Shown: one piece after another, positions 1 through 7,219 of the stretch
How positions within the stretch are numbered: position 1 is the stretch's first letter
Layout: every line of letters begins with the position of its first letter
NCBI GenBank assembly: GCA_910588225.1
Contig: CAJUQT010000065.1
Coordinates: forward strand, 1 to 18,041
Direction of reading: 5' to 3'
From: an uncultured Acetatifactor sp.
GTDB lineage: Bacteria; Bacillota; Clostridia; Lachnospirales; Lachnospiraceae
DNA length: 18,041 bases
Translations under genes and position numbers: made by a program
Notes under the pieces: model-generated
The model's database searches: none
What the model saw: the letters and a program-made list of their open reading frames with translations, nothing else
What the model was told of the DNA's origin: nothing

Positions 1-96
1 ACAAAATGGATGAGCTTGAGATATGATTTTCCACATAAACTTTGAATACGCTATAGTAGTTTGCCGTTTTGTTCCACAACTATTCTAAAATTAGAT
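1..96. other. Non-coding left edge, AT-rich
   Basis: No gene is supported in these bases. They lie downstream of the hypothetical protein that ends at 97. I looked for a terminator on the minus strand and found only a trivial TCTAA/TTAGA pairing with no usable loop. A TATAG-type hexamer is readable on the minus strand near 50-55 but lacks a convincing -35 partner, so I do not call a promoter. Confidence 0.4.
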
Positions 97-918
97 TTAC
101 AAATTTTTCATAACCTCAACAAAGTCATCCAGCTTATAAGACCCCTTCCCAATCTCCTTGTCCTTAAAAACCATAAAATACCGATACCTTCCGCCCATCG
201 CTGCCTGCCATGCCCGGCCAAGGCTCAGTTTCGTCTTGCTGTCATCTCCCCCCTTTGGACTCCACCAGAATGACATCTTCAAATCCTTTATCTCATCACG
301 GTATTGGGATTGTATTCGATACTGCTTCAGCATGGATCCCATCCCTCCCCAGGAAAAGCCTGTATAGTTCATTTCATTCTCCGCAAATTCTTCCTCATAG
401 TCTGCTGCCGTCTGTTCTGCCGTCCCCACAATATCTGCAACCTCCGGAACTGCCTTCCCTCCATCGGATACAGGCGAAATACTGACCATTGCGGGATCCA
501 CATCCTCAAAACTATCCGTGCTTTCTCCCGGCCCGCTCGTCCCGTTCTTCTGGACAGCAGCTTCCACTGCCAGGCCAATCTCTGAACCACCAACGGCGGT
601 ATTGCTGTCGGTATTTTGATAATCATTTATCGGCGCCTGTTCCCCGGAAAATGAATTGTCCGAAGCCTGAGGCGCAAGTTCCTCTGCATCTCCCAGCCGG
701 AATTCTTTTCTGCTGAACCCGGCATTGTTAAGACCTGCCAGAATACTGTCTATGGTCTCCCGAAAATCGCGGGAGCAGGTAAACACATAAGAAGAATTCA
801 AAAGTGTCCCCGCATGTCTTTTCGTGTATGGCTGCCTGAGTATCCGTCCCCACATTGTATCCTGCACAAATCGGATATTTTGCAGAAAATATCCAAACCC
901 TGACAAGAGGGAATCCAT
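97..918 (-). CDS. Hypothetical two-domain protein at the end of the ABC-2 exporter operon
   Basis: I do not recognise this 273-residue protein and assign no function. Three parts are visible. Residues 1-77 are a mixed-composition N-terminal part. Residues about 78-180 are a low-complexity linker rich in Ser, Asp, Glu, Pro and Gly. Residues about 181-273 form a compact, aromatic and basic C-terminal part with FSWGGMGSML near its start and a WWSPKGG turn. No signal peptide, strong membrane helix or catalytic motif is evident. The gene starts 15 bases after the stop of the upstream ABC-2 permease, so it is probably cotranscribed with the exporter. The start is uncertain: the ATG at 918 has no ribosome binding site, whereas an ATG at 855 (residue 22, MWGRILRQ) is preceded by AGGA at good spacing. 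The linker suggests a tethered partner or regulator of the exporter, which is only inference. Confidence 0.7.
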   Translation of the reverse strand: MDSLLSGFGYFLQNIRFVQDTMWGRILRQPYTKRHAGTLLNSSYVFTCSRDFRETIDSILAGLNNAGFSRKEFRLGDAEELAPQASDNSFSGEQAPINDYQNTDSNTAVGGSEIGLAVEAAVQKNGTSGPGESTDSFEDVDPAMVSISPVSDGGKAVPEVADIVGTAEQTAADYEEEFAENEMNYTGFSWGGMGSMLKQYRIQSQYRDEIKDLKMSFWWSPKGGDDSKTKLSLGRAWQAAMGGRYRYFMVFKDKEIGKGSYKLDDFVEVMKNL

Positions 919-933
919 ATAAAATTCTAAGCA

Positions 934-1731
934 TCACGACCCGCTGGATTTATAATGCCGTACGCCAAATTTCCACAGCCCCAGCGCCGGCAGCAGAAAC
1001 CAGCAGGCAAGCAGAGGCAGAAAAATGAATATCTTCTCCGTCCGGCGGCCCAGCACATACAGAAGGGGATAATATTGCACCAGCGCATAGGGAATGATGA
1101 AAGTCGTAAAAAGCAGCATCCTGCGTCCGTAGATACCGATGGGATATTTCCCGTATTCCCTTGCGCCGTCCGTAAATATATTCATGAATTCCAACCCGTC
1201 CAATGTAAAGAAACACAATGCGGCATAAATAATGAATAATCCGGTAAAAACTGCGGTTCCTCCCACCAGCATAAAGAGAATTGTCAGCACTTTGGAAAAG
1301 TCCCAGGCAACTTCACTTTTCAAAATTCCATACACAAACATCACAATCGCCTGTGTCATTTTACCGATTCGGGTCAGTTCAAACTTGCTCCCCAGCACCT
1401 GGAGAATCTCATTCCGGGGCCTCACCAGTACCCGGTCAAACTCTCCCTTTCGCACCATGCCGGAGAAAGCGTCAAAGCCTCTGGCAAACATTTCCGCGAG
1501 AGAGAACTCCAGAAGCATGACCGAAAAACACAGCAGCACCTGGCTGTAGGTAAAGCCTTCCACACTGGGAAATCTCTGAAACATGAAAAAGATTCCCAGG
1601 AAAGTAGTAAAGGAAATCAGAAACTGTCCCACCACAGTGAGCAGAAAGGAAGTCTTGTACTGCATCACACATCTGACATTCATAGATACATAATGCATAT
1701 ACAGCCGAACAGATTTGTACATTTTCTTCAT
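934..1731 (-). CDS. ABC-2 type permease subunit (PF06182/COG3694-like)
   Basis: Membrane subunit of an ABC exporter, about 265 residues from the chosen start, with about six hydrophobic segments. The N-terminus is basic (MKKMYKSVRLYMHY), followed by a first helix around VVGQFLISFTTFLGIFFMF. A cytoplasmic stretch reading GMVRKGEFDRVLVRPRN precedes the next helices; this 'GEFDRxLVRP' segment is typical of the PF06182 permease family. A frame open to 1779 exists, but I chose 1731: GGGAGG lies about 9 bases upstream and the longer version would overlap the preceding gene. The upstream permease stops 5 bases before this start. With its partner permease and the ATPase it should form a 1:1:2 exporter. 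The substrate cannot be told from sequence; relatives are annotated as drug, lipid or unknown-compound exporters. Confidence 0.88.
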   Translation of the reverse strand: MKKMYKSVRLYMHYVSMNVRCVMQYKTSFLLTVVGQFLISFTTFLGIFFMFQRFPSVEGFTYSQVLLCFSVMLLEFSLAEMFARGFDAFSGMVRKGEFDRVLVRPRNEILQVLGSKFELTRIGKMTQAIVMFVYGILKSEVAWDFSKVLTILFMLVGGTAVFTGLFIIYAALCFFTLDGLEFMNIFTDGAREYGKYPIGIYGRRMLLFTTFIIPYALVQYYPLLYVLGRRTEKIFIFLPLLACWFLLPALGLWKFGVRHYKSSGS

Positions 1732-1736
1732 CACCC

Positions 1737-2540
1737 TCAACCTCCCTGTACCGTTATCCGCTTCTCCGCCATCCGACACAGCAGCTTTCCCGCCGCTGTG
1801 ACCACCACCAGCCAGAACACCTGCAGAATCACCGCCCTTCGCATCTCATCTCCGCTCAGACTCCCGCTGTAGAGGCGCAGCGCCACATTCTGCATGGCGG
1901 CAAAGGGCAGCAGCTCCATAATCTGCCGCACCTTATCCGGAAAAAAGGGCAGGGGAATAATCGCTCCCGAGAAAAATTCCATGATGGACATGAAAAAGAT
2001 CCGAAGTCCCTGTGGTGATATGGTAAAAAAGGCAAGCATATAAATCAGCATGTTAATAGACACCGTCACTGCCAGTCCCAGCAGCAGGGTAATCACAAAC
2101 AGCACAAAATACCCCGGACCGGCAGGCGGATTCATTCCATAGGGTGCAGGCGTCAATGCGGCAACCAGCAGAACAGGAAAGCAGCGCAGCACCGCTCTCG
2201 ACAAACGGTTCGCCGTACTTCTGGAATACCACATATTGTATATGTTGACCGGTCTGCATAATTCATAGGCAATGTTTCCATCCACGATGGAATCGAAAAT
2301 TTCATTTTCCATCATCCATACCGCAGTCAATGCCAGGAATGCCTGCTGCAGCCATACATAGGAGACAGCAGCTGAAAAAGTCATGGGAAACGCCGACGCA
2401 TCTGTCTGGTAAAACGCATGAAATACCATGATTTGCATAAAGCCCCACGCAAACTGTGTCGCAATCCCCGCCAGCGCGGCCACCCTGTACTGCAGACCCA
2501 TGGCGAACCGCAGACGAAAGAAGGAGAAATATTTTTTCAT
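1737..2540 (-). CDS. ABC-2 type permease subunit (PF06182/COG4587-like)
   Basis: Second membrane subunit of the same ABC exporter, about 267 residues, with about six predicted helices. It has the family-typical order of an N-terminal MKKYFSFFRLRFAMGLQYR segment, a first helix, then the cytoplasmic loop NEIFDSIVDGNIAYELCRP. That loop is the equivalent of the GEFDRVLVRP loop in the neighbouring permease. An ATG at 2558 overlaps the ATPase stop (ATGA), but the ATG at 2540 is preceded by AAGGGGG at 5-base spacing, so I prefer 2540. It starts 14 bases after the ATPase stop and its own stop is 5 bases before the next permease, so the three are a tight operon. The two permeases resemble each other in layout, as expected for a heterodimeric channel. 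Substrate unknown. Confidence 0.88.
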   Translation of the reverse strand: MKKYFSFFRLRFAMGLQYRVAALAGIATQFAWGFMQIMVFHAFYQTDASAFPMTFSAAVSYVWLQQAFLALTAVWMMENEIFDSIVDGNIAYELCRPVNIYNMWYSRSTANRLSRAVLRCFPVLLVAALTPAPYGMNPPAGPGYFVLFVITLLLGLAVTVSINMLIYMLAFFTISPQGLRIFFMSIMEFFSGAIIPLPFFPDKVRQIMELLPFAAMQNVALRLYSGSLSGDEMRRAVILQVFWLVVVTAAGKLLCRMAEKRITVQGG

Positions 2541-2554
2541 ACCGTCCCCCTTTC

Positions 2555-3343
2555 TCATATATCCAAAGAGCGGTACAGTTCCGCCACAGTCTCGTCAATA
2601 CTGTCGCCGCCCATTTTGATATCATCCAGGGTGCCGTCCATCAGTATTTTCCCTTTGCCAATCAGGAGAATCCGACTTGCCAGAGCTTCAATGTCCTGCA
2701 TATCATGGGTGGTGAGGATTACCGTGGTTTTGTGAGTTCTGTTCTGCCTCAGAATAAAATCCCGGACGGCCAGCTTCGATACGGCATCCAGACCGATGGT
2801 AGGCTCGTCCAGGAACAGAATACGTGGCCGGTGCAGCAGAGAAGCGGCAATCTCACAGCGCATCCTCTGTCCCAGAGACAGCTGCCTTGCAGGAGAACGC
2901 AACAGCTCTCCCAAATTCAGCAATTCCGTCAGCTCTTCCAGACTCTGTTCATATGAAAATTGGGGAATCGAATAGATATCCTTCAACAGTTCAAAGGAAT
3001 CTATGACAGGAACATCCCACCACAGCTGAGAGCGCTGGCCGAACACAACGCCGATCTCCCGCACATGCCGGATCCGATTCTTATAAGGAATCCTTCCATC
3101 CACAAAGACGTTTCCGCTGTCTGGTGTCAATATTCCGCTTAAGATTTTGATTGTGGAGCTTTTCCCCGCTCCGTTGGGGCCGATATAGCCTACCATCTCT
3201 CCGTCATCAATGGTAAAACTCACATCATCAAGTGCCTGAATCACTTCGTATTTCCGGTGAAAAAACGATTTGCAGGCCTCACCGAACCCTGCGTTTCTCT
3301 TTGCAATCCTGTACGATTTGCATACATGTTCCATCGCAATCAT
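2555..3343 (-). CDS. ABC transporter ATP-binding protein (COG4586-like)
   Basis: Cytoplasmic ATPase that powers the two-permease exporter encoded just downstream. All ABC motifs are visible: Walker A GPNGAGKSS (residues 55-63), Q-loop FGQRSQLWWD around 101-110, signature LSLGQ (155-159), Walker B ILFLDE (175-180) and H-loop TTHD with His213. The GQRSQLWWD Q-loop is characteristic of the COG4586 group, which pairs with PF06182 permeases. The length, 262 residues, is somewhat shorter than the roughly 320 of many relatives, which carry a C-terminal tail. The start is supported by AGGAGG 8 bases upstream of the ATG. It is the first gene of a four-gene minus-strand operon. The promoter is called at 3536-3564, leaving a leader of about 185 bases. 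Confidence 0.95.
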   Translation of the reverse strand: MIAMEHVCKSYRIAKRNAGFGEACKSFFHRKYEVIQALDDVSFTIDDGEMVGYIGPNGAGKSSTIKILSGILTPDSGNVFVDGRIPYKNRIRHVREIGVVFGQRSQLWWDVPVIDSFELLKDIYSIPQFSYEQSLEELTELLNLGELLRSPARQLSLGQRMRCEIAASLLHRPRILFLDEPTIGLDAVSKLAVRDFILRQNRTHKTTVILTTHDMQDIEALASRILLIGKGKILMDGTLDDIKMGGDSIDETVAELYRSLDI

Positions 3344-3362
3344 TCCTGCTTCCTCCTGGTAG

Positions 3363-3533
3363 TTATACTGTGCAATGAGTCATAGCATCATATCTTGCCA
3401 AGTCGGTCTGGCTCCGCTGGATTTTGCCAGCGGATACCGAAGGTAAAAAGTGCCTTTGGTACCGTTTTGATTCCAAGTCCATCTGACGACGGACTTCGGT
3501 AAAATATTCAGTTTTGCCGCTGACGCGAGGCAT
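3363..3533 (-). other. Structured leader element overlapping a 56-codon open frame
   Basis: This lies between the operon promoter and the ABC ATPase gene. On the minus strand it can fold into three consecutive hairpins. These are AAGTCC/GGACTT (about 3475-3496), an imperfect ACCAAAGG/CCTTCGGT (3435-3461), and a strong CCGCTGG/CCAGCGG with a 6-base loop (3414-3433). The same bases form an uninterrupted minus-strand frame from ATG at 3533 to TAA at 3363 (begins MPRVSGKTEYFTEV, ends DAMTHCTV). That ATG lies upstream of the predicted transcription start and has no ribosome binding site, so I do not call it a gene. It could be a cis-acting leader, a remnant of an interspersed repeat, or a small gene read from another promoter. 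Confidence 0.4.
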
Positions 3534-3535
3534 TT

Positions 3536-3564
3536 AGTTTATCACGGATAATGGAAAAAGTCAA
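3536..3564 (-). promoter_or_regulatory. Sigma-A type promoter of the ABC-2 exporter operon
   Basis: On the minus strand, TTGACT (3559-3564) is separated by exactly 17 bases from TAAACT (3536-3541). These are 5/6 and 4/6 matches to TTGACA and TATAAT. Transcription would start near 3529, about 185 bases before the ABC ATPase gene. The -35 is embedded in a perfect 16-base palindrome, AAAAAGT-CA-ACTTTTT (3555-3570), which could be an operator or chance. Confidence 0.6.
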
Positions 3565-3685
3565 CTTTTTGAAAGTGGATTTACAGGAAAATTTTTGCCC
3601 GGCATTTACGCGCCCGGCATTTTTGTACAAGCCATTTTTGATTGAGAAAATTGATGCTGATTTTGTTCTGCTCCAGAATCGGGTA
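3565..3685. other. Non-coding spacer between promoter and intron relic
   Basis: No gene is supported here. It holds the distal arm of the AAAAAGT palindrome and an 11-base direct repeat, GCCCGGCATTT, at 3597-3607 and 3612-3622. A minus-strand open frame running through 3581-3790 is explained by the intron relic and is not a credible protein. Confidence 0.4.
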
Positions 3686-3819
3686 GGAGACTAAGTTTTG
3701 CCTAATCCTTTCTTCAGATTTCACCTCACGATGGACACCCCTGGCTTCGGCTGTATCCTTCCCACTGCCGGGCAGACTGGGGACTTTCACCCGTTAGAAC
3801 GTGTGCCCACCGGGCACAC
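3686..3819 (-). mobile_element. Truncated 5' end of a group IIC intron
   Basis: Read on the minus strand, this begins GTGTGCCCGG. It then carries blocks typical of domain I of bacterial class C group II introns: GGGTGAAAGTCCC, AGGGGTGTCC, AATCTGAAG and GGCAAAACTT, in the right order and spacing. From memory, the order matches the Oceanobacillus iheyensis IIC intron of known structure. It starts 6 bases after the stem of the MATE gene's rho-independent terminator, in the same orientation and after the T-run. That is the known insertion preference of IIC introns. The likeness fades after about 134 bases. No reverse transcriptase frame and no domain V hairpin follow before the next promoter, so it is a dead 5' fragment. 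The right-hand boundary is firm; the left boundary is approximate. Confidence 0.8.
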
Positions 3820-3820
3820 C

Positions 3821-3850
3821 AAAAACCAGCTCAGGCCCTGCCTGAGCTGG
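3821..3850 (-). terminator. Rho-independent terminator of the MATE gene
   Basis: A perfect 10-base-pair stem CCAGCTCAGG/CCTGAGCTGG (3826-3835 and 3841-3850) with a 5-base loop is followed on the minus strand by TTTTT (3825-3821). The MATE stop codon (3831-3833) lies inside the stem. The intron relic begins immediately behind the T-run. Confidence 0.9.
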
Positions 3851-5225
3851 TATCAAATCCGTGCACCCAGTCACAGCACAGATAATAAACCAGATAAATC
3901 ACCGAACTGATGGCCCAGGTCAGCGGATAGGCCCAGTAAATATAGCCGATCTCATGGGTCAGCTTCATGACGACAAATATGTAGGTAATCCGCAGCACAC
4001 ACCAGACAGCCAGCATGACACACATAGGCACAAAAGCCTTGCCGGCCCCCCGGCAGACCGCCGCCACAGAATGAGAAAATGCCAGCAGACAGTAGAACAG
4101 GGCAACCGTGTGCGCCTGCCGGACCCCCAGCTCAATGACACCAGGCGTCTGGTCGAACAGGCCGATGAGCTTCGGCGCCAGAAGGTAACAAAATATGCCG
4201 ATCACTTCCGCCGACACCACAGCCGCCAGGATACTGAAACGTGCTCCCTTTTTCGCACGGTCATACTCTCTTGCACCCAGATTCTGGCTGATGAACGTGG
4301 TACAGGCCATATTGAAGCTGGTAATTGGCAGGAAGGCAAAGCCTTCAATCTTCGCATGTGTTCCGTATGCCGCCATAGCCAGACGCCCAAAGGAATTAAT
4401 CTGAGACTGCACAATCACATTGGCAAAGGCAATCACCGAATTCTGCACGCCGGAAGGCAGACCGTTGTGAATGATTTCCAACAGCATATCCTTATGAAAG
4501 CGAATCTTCCTCCATTCCACAGTAAACACATTCCCTTTCCGGGTCAGATGGATCAGACAAAGCACCACGCTGGCCGCCTGAGAAATCACCGTAGCCACAG
4601 CCGCCGCCCAGACACCCCAGTGAAAAGCCGCCAGGAACACCACATCCAGCACCACATTTAATATGGAAGAAAAAATCAGATAATACAGCGGCCGCCTGCT
4701 GTCTCCCAGGGCATTCATGATACTGCGGCAGACATTGTACAGCACCAGGGCCAGGGACCCCAGAAAATAGTAGCGGAAATAGGAAACTGCTTCCGGCAGC
4801 ACTTCCGGGTCTGTCTGCATCCACACCAGAAAAGTAGGCGTAAATACCACACCCACCACGGTCAGCAGCACACCTGCCACAATGCCGAAGGCCAGCACCG
4901 TATGAATAGAGCGGGAGACCTGCTCTCCGTCCCCCGCGCCGAAGTATCTGGATGTCACCACACCCGCACCCATGGCAATCCCGGCAAAAAAGCTGATCAT
5001 CAGAAAAATCAGCGTGCCGGAAGATGTCACCGCCGCCAGGGCGTTCGTTCCCAGATATCTGCCCACGATAAAGGCATCCGCCGTATTGTACAGCTGCTGA
5101 AACACCTGACTCAAAAAAATCGGCAGGGCGAAGCCCAGCATCAGGCTATAGGGATTCCCTGTGGTCATGTCTTTGGTGTGCGCCGTGTTCCTTTTATTCT
5201 CCACTGTTCTGTCATCTGAATTCAT
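3831..5225 (-). CDS. MATE family efflux transporter
   Basis: Cation-coupled multidrug/toxin efflux pump of the inner membrane, 464 residues from the chosen start, the normal size for the family, with about twelve predicted helices. The N-terminus has the MATE hallmark TGNPYSLMLGFALPIFLSQ then VFQQLYNTADAFIVGRYLG. The second half repeats the pattern after PSGVQNSVIAFANVIVQSQINSFG, as expected for the two six-helix bundles. The motif LYNTADAFIVGR identifies the NorM/DinF-like prokaryotic branch. A frame open to 5279 exists, but the ATG at 5225 has AAAGGA at proper spacing and the longer version has no ribosome binding site. The gene is monocistronic: promoter at 5377-5405, terminator overlapping its stop. 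Substrate is not predictable from sequence. Confidence 0.93.
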   Translation of the reverse strand: MNSDDRTVENKRNTAHTKDMTTGNPYSLMLGFALPIFLSQVFQQLYNTADAFIVGRYLGTNALAAVTSSGTLIFLMISFFAGIAMGAGVVTSRYFGAGDGEQVSRSIHTVLAFGIVAGVLLTVVGVVFTPTFLVWMQTDPEVLPEAVSYFRYYFLGSLALVLYNVCRSIMNALGDSRRPLYYLIFSSILNVVLDVVFLAAFHWGVWAAAVATVISQAASVVLCLIHLTRKGNVFTVEWRKIRFHKDMLLEIIHNGLPSGVQNSVIAFANVIVQSQINSFGRLAMAAYGTHAKIEGFAFLPITSFNMACTTFISQNLGAREYDRAKKGARFSILAAVVSAEVIGIFCYLLAPKLIGLFDQTPGVIELGVRQAHTVALFYCLLAFSHSVAAVCRGAGKAFVPMCVMLAVWCVLRITYIFVVMKLTHEIGYIYWAYPLTWAISSVIYLVYYLCCDWVHGFDTSSGRA

Positions 5226-5299
5226 TTCAAGTCCTTTCTGCGTACTATCAGAATTTACGCTTCCGTCTAAGATAAGCATATATGGCTGGCGGTTTTAAA

Positions 5300-5362
5300 G
5301 CCACCATAACGATGGCGGCTCGTCACTGTCAGGTCTGTGACTCCGTTGCAGGTTACAGCAAC
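5300..5362 (-). promoter_or_regulatory. Hairpin-rich 5' leader of the MATE gene
   Basis: Three successive short hairpins are readable on the minus strand before the MATE start: GTTGC/GCAAC (5345-5362), GTCAC/GTGAC (5322-5341) and GCCGCCAT/ATGGTGGC (5300-5319, one G-U pair, 4-base loop). The last is followed by TTTAAAA and then CCGCC, which could pair instead with the GGTGG arm. This offers mutually exclusive folds. It matches no riboswitch class that I recognise. The final hairpin could also be a weak terminator for the upstream gene. Confidence 0.35.
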
Positions 5363-5376
5363 TTTCATTGATGTAC

Positions 5377-5405
5377 AGTATATATTCTTTACTGTCTTCT
5401 CTGAA
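5377..5405 (-). promoter_or_regulatory. Probable promoter of the MATE gene
   Basis: TTCAGA (5400-5405) and TATACT (5377-5382) on the minus strand are 17 bases apart, matching 4/6 and 5/6 of the sigma-A consensus. Transcription would start near 5370, giving a leader of about 145 bases that contains the hairpins at 5300-5362. Confidence 0.5.
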
Positions 5406-5426
5406 CTGCACATTGAGCCCTTTCAC

Positions 5427-7010
5427 TCATATTTTCTCAATCACACAGGTATGCTTTCTCTTCTCCCCTCCTGCTTCCCTGTCATAATTGATACCCACCA
5501 ACAGAATCTCCCCGCCATAATCCTTGAAAGCGTCAAAATACCGCTTATCCTTGATCTGTGCAATGGCTCCCTCTGCGGACTTATTCCATTTCAGCTCGAC
5601 TACCAGCACCGGTACTCTGGAAGCCCGTTTTGGAAAATATACAATATCCGCATACCCATCTCCGGAAGGCAGTTCTTCGAATTTTAAATAATAATCCGTA
5701 TAACTGTAATAAGCAATCTGAATCACGCTGCGCAAAGCCTGTTCGTTATTGTAGTGCACGGGATCCGCCATCTCTGCATGAATCTTCTCAATCTGCGCCG
5801 CCACTGCCTCTTCCTTCATCTGAACAGTATCCTGAATCAGCTGCCTGCTTTCACGTAATCGCCTTACCGCTTCTGTACTTTTCACTTCCCGAATCGATTT
5901 GGAGAACTCAAGCCTTATCTCCTCATTGGGAATCCGCACAGTCCCTTCCTCCCCGTCATATGCCAGATAGCCCAGATGTATCAGAAGCGTCAGCATATCG
6001 TCTCTTGATTTCACCTCTGCCACATCATTATTGAAACCATCCGTATCCACAGGAATCCGAATTCCTCCCAGCAGCTCCAGAACAGCCTGGAACAATCCGT
6101 CGTAATCGCCTGCAATATAATCCTCCAACGCGTCGGCGGCAGAAGACATCCGCCAATAAGACTTAAATTTTCCCATAAGGACTGCCTTCATAATGGAATA
6201 GGGATTATATACAGACGTAACCTTATCAAAAGAATATCCGTCATACCATTTCTTTGCCTCTTCAAAGCTCAGCCCATGCTCCGCACAGAGCTTTTCCACA
6301 TCCTTCTCCGTAAACCCCACATAAGCCTGAAATTCTCCCGGTTCCAGCATAGAATATTCCCAGAAATCAGAAATGGCCGACTCTGAACCGTCTTTTTTAA
6401 TCGGCAGAATTCCGGTCATATAGACCGCCGCAAAAATCCTGTCCGTGGTACCGCTGCTTTTGAACAGAGCACGCAGAAAAGCAAGATATTCCTTCTGGAC
6501 CTTTGGCATTTCCCTTATGGGGGCATCCCATTCATCTATAATCATGATGAATTTATTGCCGGTCAGCTCTGCAGTATGGACCAATGTGGCAGAAAGGGAC
6601 TCCGAATCCGCCTGCAAATCAGGATACGCCGCCGAAAGTTCTTCCGTCACTTTGCGTCTGATATAGGACACCATCCCGCTTTTCCCCATCTCCCCCATGA
6701 TATTTGTCATATCAAGGTAAATTACATCATATTGATTCAGATATTTTCCATAGGTATCGCGAAAATCCTCCCGGGTGGCTATCTCAAGATCGTCAAACAG
6801 CGCAGAGGAATCACAAGTCTTGTCATAATAGGCACACAGCATCTGCGCCGCAAAAGATTTCCCAAAGCGGCGCGGCCTGCTGATGCAGGTCAGTTTCTGT
6901 TTTGTTCCTATTGTTCGGTTGATAAGCCAGATCATCCCTGTCTTATCCACATAACTTCCGTTCCTTATCTCTTCAAACCCGCTCTTTCCAGGATTCAGAT
7001 ATACTCCCAT
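5427..7010 (-). CDS. AAA-ATPase-like / PD-(D/E)XK nuclease-like protein (PF09820 + PF08011)
   Basis: The protein has 527 residues, the usual size for this family. The N-terminal part is an AAA-ATPase-like domain (PF09820 type). It opens MGVYLNPGKSGFEEIRNGSYVDKTG, has a Walker A of the form SRPRRFGKS (residues 44-52), and a Walker B IMIIDEWD (155-162) with Asp159 and Glu160. The C-terminal part is a PD-(D/E)XK-like fold (PF08011 type) with GYADIV (Asp455) and VVELKW (Glu472, Lys474). The nuclease core therefore looks intact. Such proteins are frequent, often in many copies, in gut Bacteroidetes and Clostridia. Their role is not established, and links to mobile DNA or defence are speculative. 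The start is supported by AGGAGG at 7-base spacing. It stands alone, with no partner methylase, toxin or integrase nearby. Confidence 0.9.
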   Translation of the reverse strand: MGVYLNPGKSGFEEIRNGSYVDKTGMIWLINRTIGTKQKLTCISRPRRFGKSFAAQMLCAYYDKTCDSSALFDDLEIATREDFRDTYGKYLNQYDVIYLDMTNIMGEMGKSGMVSYIRRKVTEELSAAYPDLQADSESLSATLVHTAELTGNKFIMIIDEWDAPIREMPKVQKEYLAFLRALFKSSGTTDRIFAAVYMTGILPIKKDGSESAISDFWEYSMLEPGEFQAYVGFTEKDVEKLCAEHGLSFEEAKKWYDGYSFDKVTSVYNPYSIMKAVLMGKFKSYWRMSSAADALEDYIAGDYDGLFQAVLELLGGIRIPVDTDGFNNDVAEVKSRDDMLTLLIHLGYLAYDGEEGTVRIPNEEIRLEFSKSIREVKSTEAVRRLRESRQLIQDTVQMKEEAVAAQIEKIHAEMADPVHYNNEQALRSVIQIAYYSYTDYYLKFEELPSGDGYADIVYFPKRASRVPVLVVELKWNKSAEGAIAQIKDKRYFDAFKDYGGEILLVGINYDREAGGEKRKHTCVIEKI

Positions 7011-7170
7011 AGACTGCCCTCCTGTTTTTGCTTCCTGAACTGATTTCTTTACAAATCTCCCCTATTCCAGCATATCTCATGTAACCATCTCATTCAGTAA
7101 CATATCCACGCAAAACGCAACTGTAAGTCTCAATATATTTACCTTACCACAAATACTGCGAAGAGACAAG

Positions 7171-7201
7171 AAAAAGGGGCTGTCGGAAGTCGCACAGCCC
7201 C
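7171..7201 (-). terminator. Rho-independent terminator after the GH53 gene
   Basis: An 8-base-pair stem GGGGCTGT/ACAGCCCC (7176-7183 and 7194-7201) with a 10-base loop is followed on the minus strand by TTTTT (7175-7171). It sits 18 bases after the GH53 stop and closes the carbohydrate locus. Confidence 0.88.
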
Positions 7202-7219
7202 TCACCATCATCATTCAGT

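Noticed and set aside
728..937. Minus-strand frame starting GTG-ATG at the permease stop
   Set aside because: It overlaps the better-supported frame at 97-918, which continues far longer. A frameshift joining the two was considered but there is no supporting homology.
3581..3790. Minus-strand open frame of 69 codons between the exporter and MATE genes
   Set aside because: Most of it is the translation of the group II intron domain I segment, and its tail is the GCCCGGCATTT direct repeat. It has no ribosome binding site or coding character.
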